Part shown: in pieces, positions 6,286 to 8,886 of the stretch
Layout of the letters: each line of letters opens with the position of its first letter
Position numbering within the stretch: position 1 is the first letter of the stretch
NCBI GenBank assembly: GCA_946481035.1
Contig: CAMLNK010000105.1
Location: 1 to 8,886 of the forward strand
Reading direction: 5' to 3'
DNA from: an uncultured Dyadobacter sp.
Lineage (GTDB): Bacteria; Bacteroidota; Bacteroidia; Cytophagales; Spirosomataceae
DNA length: 8,886 nt
Position numbers and translations under genes: made by a program
The notes under the pieces: generated by a model
The model's database searches: none
What the model saw: only the letters and a program-made list of their open reading frames with translations
What the model was told of the DNA's origin: nothing

Positions 6286-6942
6286 TTACGCCGCACTAGG
6301 CTTTGCGAAACGGCTTTTCAGATAAGAGAAAATCATTGGGAGAATAGAAATTCCGATGATACCGAAAATGACCAGTTCGAAATTCTTTTTGACAATCTCC
6401 ATATTTCCGAAGAAATAGCCGAGCAATGTAAGCGTAGGAACCCAAAGCAACGCGCCGACGATACAGAAGATAATGTAACGCGAATAGTTCATGCTGCCTG
6501 CACCCGCCACGAATGGTGCTACGGTACGGACGATCGGGATGAAGCGGGCCATGATTACGGTGCTGCCGCCATGTTTTTCATAGAATGCCTCCGTTTTTTC
6601 AAGGTATTCTCTTTTCAGGAATAGTATCTTTTCACGTTTTTTGATTTGCCCGCCAAAGGTTTTACCCATAAAATAATTGACATTGTCCCCCAACAATGCG
6701 GCGATGATGAGGATAATAATGATCAGCCAGACATTCAGGCCGGTAGTTTCGTTGGCGGCAATGGCGCCGGCGGCAAAAAGGAGCGAGTCACCGGGAAGCA
6801 GCGGCATGATTACCAGGCCGGTTTCGGTGAAGACAATCAAAAACAGAATGACGTAAGTGAGTGTACCATATTCTTCCACGATGTTGAACAAATGCTTGTC
6901 GAGGTGGAGGAAGAAATCAATGAACTGGGTTAAAAATTCCAT
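6286..6942 (-). CDS. DedA family membrane protein (VTT/SNARE-associated domain)
   Basis: A 218-residue polytopic inner-membrane protein. Hydrophobic segments lie at about 28-48, 52-64, 71-86, 158-178 and 188-206, with half-hairpins in between as in DedA folds. Residues known to be essential in E. coli YqjA/YghB are all present: Glu40 (FTETGLVIM), Asp52 (LLPGDSLLF), and Arg133 and Arg139 in MARFIPIVRTVAPFVAGAGS. Some DedA proteins have been shown to recycle undecaprenyl phosphate or flip lipids across the membrane; others are linked to proton-dependent drug and alkaline tolerance. Which applies here is not decidable. It starts 41 bp downstream of the ComA-like gene on the same strand, with no TAnnTTTG box in the gap, so co-transcription is likely. 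It ends at the heptamer array. Confidence 0.93.
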   Translation of the reverse strand: MEFLTQFIDFFLHLDKHLFNIVEEYGTLTYVILFLIVFTETGLVIMPLLPGDSLLFAAGAIAANETTGLNVWLIIIILIIAALLGDNVNYFMGKTFGGQIKKREKILFLKREYLEKTEAFYEKHGGSTVIMARFIPIVRTVAPFVAGAGSMNYSRYIIFCIVGALLWVPTLTLLGYFFGNMEIVKKNFELVIFGIIGISILPMIFSYLKSRFAKPSAA

Positions 6943-6983
6943 AGCTATACGTTAAGTTGACAATCTGTTTTATGAGCCCTGAC

Positions 6984-7778
6984 TTATTTGGAATCGATTT
7001 TCCACTTCTGTTTTGTTTTGGTATTCAGGAAGTGGTTGAAAGTGTCCCCGCGAAGACCGAGGCGGATCGTTTCGAGCGGGATCAGTTCACTTGGGGCGAT
7101 ATTACCGAGGTTAACATTGGCGCCGAGCAGTTTCACAAACCATACCTGCTGTGATTTCTGGGGAGCTTCCCAGATCATATCTTCAAATGCAATTTCCGTA
7201 AGGATTTCCTCTACGAGTCCCTGGCGCACCTCTCCGCTTGCACGGAACAAACCTACGTTACCGGATTCGCGGGCTTCGCCGATCACCTTCCAGGCACCTG
7301 CCTGCAATTCCGATTTGATCAGCTGGATCCATTTGTAGGGAGGGATGATTTTATTTTCATCCTTCGAGCCTACTTCGGAAAGAACGGTGACCTGTTGGGA
7401 AAGCGTATGGATATATTCGCATTTAACGTCCTGCGGCATTTCAATGGAGCCGTCGGATACCTCTGCGTGAGACAGTTGATATTTATCGAGTAACTTACGA
7501 TAATCATCGAACTGGTTACGGACCACGAAAGCTTCGAACAGCGTCCCGCCGAAGTACACCGGGATGTTGGCACTTTTATAGATCGCGAGCTTCTCGTTCA
7601 GGTTCGGGCTTACGAAAGAAGTGGCCCAGCCCAGTTTTACGATATCAATATAAGGTGATGCGATGGATAGCATATCTTCTGTTTCCCTGACACTCAGCCC
7701 TTTGTCCATCACCATGGTAAGTCCTTTTGTTCTGGGTTTCTGGGAACGCTCGGGAACCTGCGATAACGTAAAATTCAT
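6984..7778 (-). CDS. Phosphosulfolactate synthase (ComA family)
   Basis: A 264-residue TIM-barrel protein of the ComA family, which in characterised members adds sulfite to phosphoenolpyruvate to give (R)-phosphosulfolactate. Blocks I recognise as family-typical are GLTMVMDKGL (19-28), IDIVKLGWATS (44-54), VYFGGTLFE (74-82), AEVSDGSIEM (105-114), VLSEVGSKD (132-140), KVIGEARESGNVGLFR (164-179) and the C-terminal IPLETIRLGLRGDTF (233-247). The open frame extends upstream to 7919, but the predicted promoter lies inside that extension and the extra residues do not resemble the family, so I start at the ATG at 7776-7778. ComA acts in coenzyme M synthesis in methanogens and in sulfolactate formation in Bacillus spores; plant HSA32 is a homologue without a settled reaction. 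A role in sulfonate or sulfonolipid metabolism here is inference. Confidence 0.88.
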   Translation of the reverse strand: MNFTLSQVPERSQKPRTKGLTMVMDKGLSVRETEDMLSIASPYIDIVKLGWATSFVSPNLNEKLAIYKSANIPVYFGGTLFEAFVVRNQFDDYRKLLDKYQLSHAEVSDGSIEMPQDVKCEYIHTLSQQVTVLSEVGSKDENKIIPPYKWIQLIKSELQAGAWKVIGEARESGNVGLFRASGEVRQGLVEEILTEIAFEDMIWEAPQKSQQVWFVKLLGANVNLGNIAPSELIPLETIRLGLRGDTFNHFLNTKTKQKWKIDSK

Positions 7779-7815
7779 ATATGAGTAAGCATTTATCTCT
7801 GGCAAAAAACTCCGG

Positions 7816-7847
7816 CAAAGGTAGTAATAACCTTCGATACGTAACAA
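7816..7847 (-). promoter_or_regulatory. Promoter of the ComA-like/DedA transcript
   Basis: On the minus strand, TACCTTTG (7823 down to 7816) matches the Bacteroidota -7 consensus TAnnTTTG, with TTG (7847-7845) 21 bp upstream as the -33 element. Transcription would start near 7809-7812, leaving about 30 nt of leader before the ATG at 7778. This placement decides the start codon of the downstream gene, because any start above 7810 would lie outside the transcript. Confidence 0.65.
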
Positions 7848-7944
7848 TAAAATCCATAGCATTGACTCGTTACCATCAATTTTTCTACGATAATTACTAT
7901 TTTTAAAAATCGCATTCATAACTATTCAAACTATTCCCGCATCT

Positions 7945-8427
7945 ATGAACACACACGCGCAGATTGACCCGCAAACTGAAAACAAGCGGCTTTCATTTTT
8001 AAGGCAGTTTATCGGCAGGCCGATGGACCAGCATTTTTCACCCGTAGCTAAATGGCTCAATGGGGTGCTCCTTTCGATCGAGGAAGGTGCAATGGAGGTC
8101 GAATACCATGTCAGGGAAGACATGTGCAACCCGATGGGCACATTGCACGGAGGCATCGCTGCTACTATTCTCGACGATATCGTAGGAACGATGGTTTATG
8201 CGTTGGGGCGGGAGTTTGGCTTCACGTCCGTCAACCTGAACTGCGATTTCCTGAATCCGGCGGTGGTAGGCGATGTGCTGGTGGCCAAATCGGCCGTTAT
8301 CCGTGCCGGGAAAAATATTGTGCACGTGGAAGGAAGGCTGATGAATGCCCACGGCCGGATCATCGCCAAATGCACGAGTAACCTCATCCAAACCGCCTTT
8401 AAATTACCGCTGGTGCCAGGGCAGTAA
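7945..8427 (+). CDS. PaaI-type hot-dog fold thioesterase
   Basis: A 160-residue cytosolic protein of the PaaI/4HBT hot-dog superfamily, which hydrolyses acyl-CoA thioesters. The signature is NPMGTLHGGIAATILDDIVG (62-81): Asn62, the HGG turn (68-70) on the central helix, and an acidic residue (Asp77 or Asp78) expected to act as catalytic base or activate water. SVNLNCDFLNPAVVGD (95-110) and the strands after it match the rest of the fold. The length of about 140-160 is usual; the first 30 residues are a variable extension. It is divergent from the ComA-like gene across a 166-bp gap, in which I find no clear plus-strand TAnnTTTG box. The mazG start follows 24 bp after its stop. The acyl substrate is not identifiable; aromatic or medium-chain acyl-CoA are both possible. 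Confidence 0.88.
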   Translation: MNTHAQIDPQTENKRLSFLRQFIGRPMDQHFSPVAKWLNGVLLSIEEGAMEVEYHVREDMCNPMGTLHGGIAATILDDIVGTMVYALGREFGFTSVNLNCDFLNPAVVGDVLVAKSAVIRAGKNIVHVEGRLMNAHGRIIAKCTSNLIQTAFKLPLVPGQ

Positions 8428-8439
8428 CGGGTTTCGCCC

Positions 8440-8447
8440 TATCTTTG
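8440..8447 (+). promoter_or_regulatory. -7 promoter element almost abutting the mazG start
   Basis: TATCTTTG is an exact TAnnTTTG match ending only 4 bp before the mazG ATG at 8452. If used, transcription would begin at or next to the start codon, giving a leaderless or near-leaderless mRNA. No convincing -33 TTG is seen at 19-21 bp upstream, so read-through from the thioesterase gene remains the alternative. Confidence 0.45.
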
Positions 8448-8451
8448 TGGT

Positions 8452-8886
8452 ATGGAAAAACAATTCAGTGACCTGCCCGAAAGCCGCCAGCAACAGCTTA
8501 TGGCCTTCGACCGTTTATTGACGATCATGGACGAGCTCCGGGAGCAATGCCCGTGGGATAGAAAGCAGACAATGGACAGCCTGCGCCACCTGACGATCGA
8601 AGAAACCTACGAACTTTCCGATGCCATATTGAACAACGACCTGCCCGAAATCCAGAAGGAACTCGGCGATGTTTTGCTGCATATTGTTTTTTATGCCAAA
8701 ATCGGTTCGGAAAAGTCTGAGGATAGGACCTACAACTTTGATATAAAAGATGTTCTGCACGGCATTTGCGACAAGCTCGTTGCCCGCCACCCGCATATTT
8801 ACGGCGATTTCGTAGCCGATACCGAAGAAGCTGTCAAGCAGAATTGGGAAAAACTGAAATTAAAAGAGGGAAATAAATCGGTGCTC
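8452..8886 (+). CDS. mazG: Nucleoside triphosphate pyrophosphohydrolase MazG, N-terminal part (cut by window end)
   Basis: The first 145 codons of an open frame running off the window with no stop. MazG hydrolyses (d)NTPs to the monophosphate and pyrophosphate, cleaning nucleotide pools. The N-terminal MazG domain shows CPWDRKQTMDSLRHLTIEE (33-51), the metal-binding ExxE12-28ExxD pattern with Glu51 and Glu54 (EETYEL), then Glu70 and Asp73 in KELGDVLLHIVFYA, and KLVARHPHIYGDF (108-120), followed by the NWEKLK segment typical of the end of the first domain. Full-length bacterial MazG has two such domains and about 260-270 residues, so nearly half is missing here only because the window ends. 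The ATG at 8452 is supported by the protein alignment as I recall it and by the preceding promoter box. Confidence 0.94.
   Translation, partial: MEKQFSDLPESRQQQLMAFDRLLTIMDELREQCPWDRKQTMDSLRHLTIEETYELSDAILNNDLPEIQKELGDVLLHIVFYAKIGSEKSEDRTYNFDIKDVLHGICDKLVARHPHIYGDFVADTEEAVKQNWEKLKLKEGNKSVL

Noticed and set aside
7861..7944. Plus-strand promoter for the thioesterase gene
   Set aside because: The gap is AT-rich with several TA/TTT strings but no TAnnTTTG with a matching -33 element, so I do not list one.

Overview
The window looks like chromosomal DNA of a Bacteroidota bacterium, most likely of the order Cytophagales (a Dyadobacter-like genome is my best guess, from memory of the proteins and roughly 50% GC). 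Reasons: an ssb-gldE pair, GldE being a gliding-motility protein of this phylum; several starts preceded by the Bacteroidota -7 promoter element TAnnTTTG and not by Shine-Dalgarno sequences; and protein motifs of this group. I see no phage, transposon, CRISPR array, tRNA or rRNA.

Layout. 1-947: an Fe(II)/2-oxoglutarate dioxygenase of the PhyH family. 948-1201: a gene-free stretch holding a large inverted array of 10-bp units. 1202-2407: a Gfo/Idh/MocA oxidoreductase. 2474-4409: ssb and gldE, separated by a 17-bp stem-loop. 4410-4601: an inverted array of 7-bp units, then the guaB promoter. 4602-6074: guaB (IMP dehydrogenase). 6075-6285: a bidirectional terminator nested inside a second 7-bp-unit inverted array, at the convergent junction of guaB and dedA. 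6286-7778 (minus strand): a ComA-type phosphosulfolactate synthase followed 41 bp later by a DedA membrane protein. 7945-8427 (plus): a PaaI-type hot-dog thioesterase. 8452-8886: the first 145 codons of mazG, cut by the window edge.

The proteins are mostly recognisable housekeeping or core genes: DNA replication and repair (Ssb), motility or envelope (GldE), GMP synthesis (GuaB), nucleotide-pool cleaning (MazG), and membrane lipid carrier or sulfonate metabolism (DedA, ComA-like). The dioxygenase and the oxidoreductase may form a small catabolic or modification pair of unknown substrate.

The most unusual content is between the genes. Three separate intergenic regions each carry two facing arms of very short tandem units (10 bp once, 7 bp twice) that would fold into long imperfect hairpins. 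The two heptamer arrays share a TCGGC core although their unit sequences differ. I know of no named element family that matches, so I treat them as a possible undescribed class of intergenic inverted short-period arrays. Function is unknown; the one at 6100-6280 sits concentrically around a terminator.
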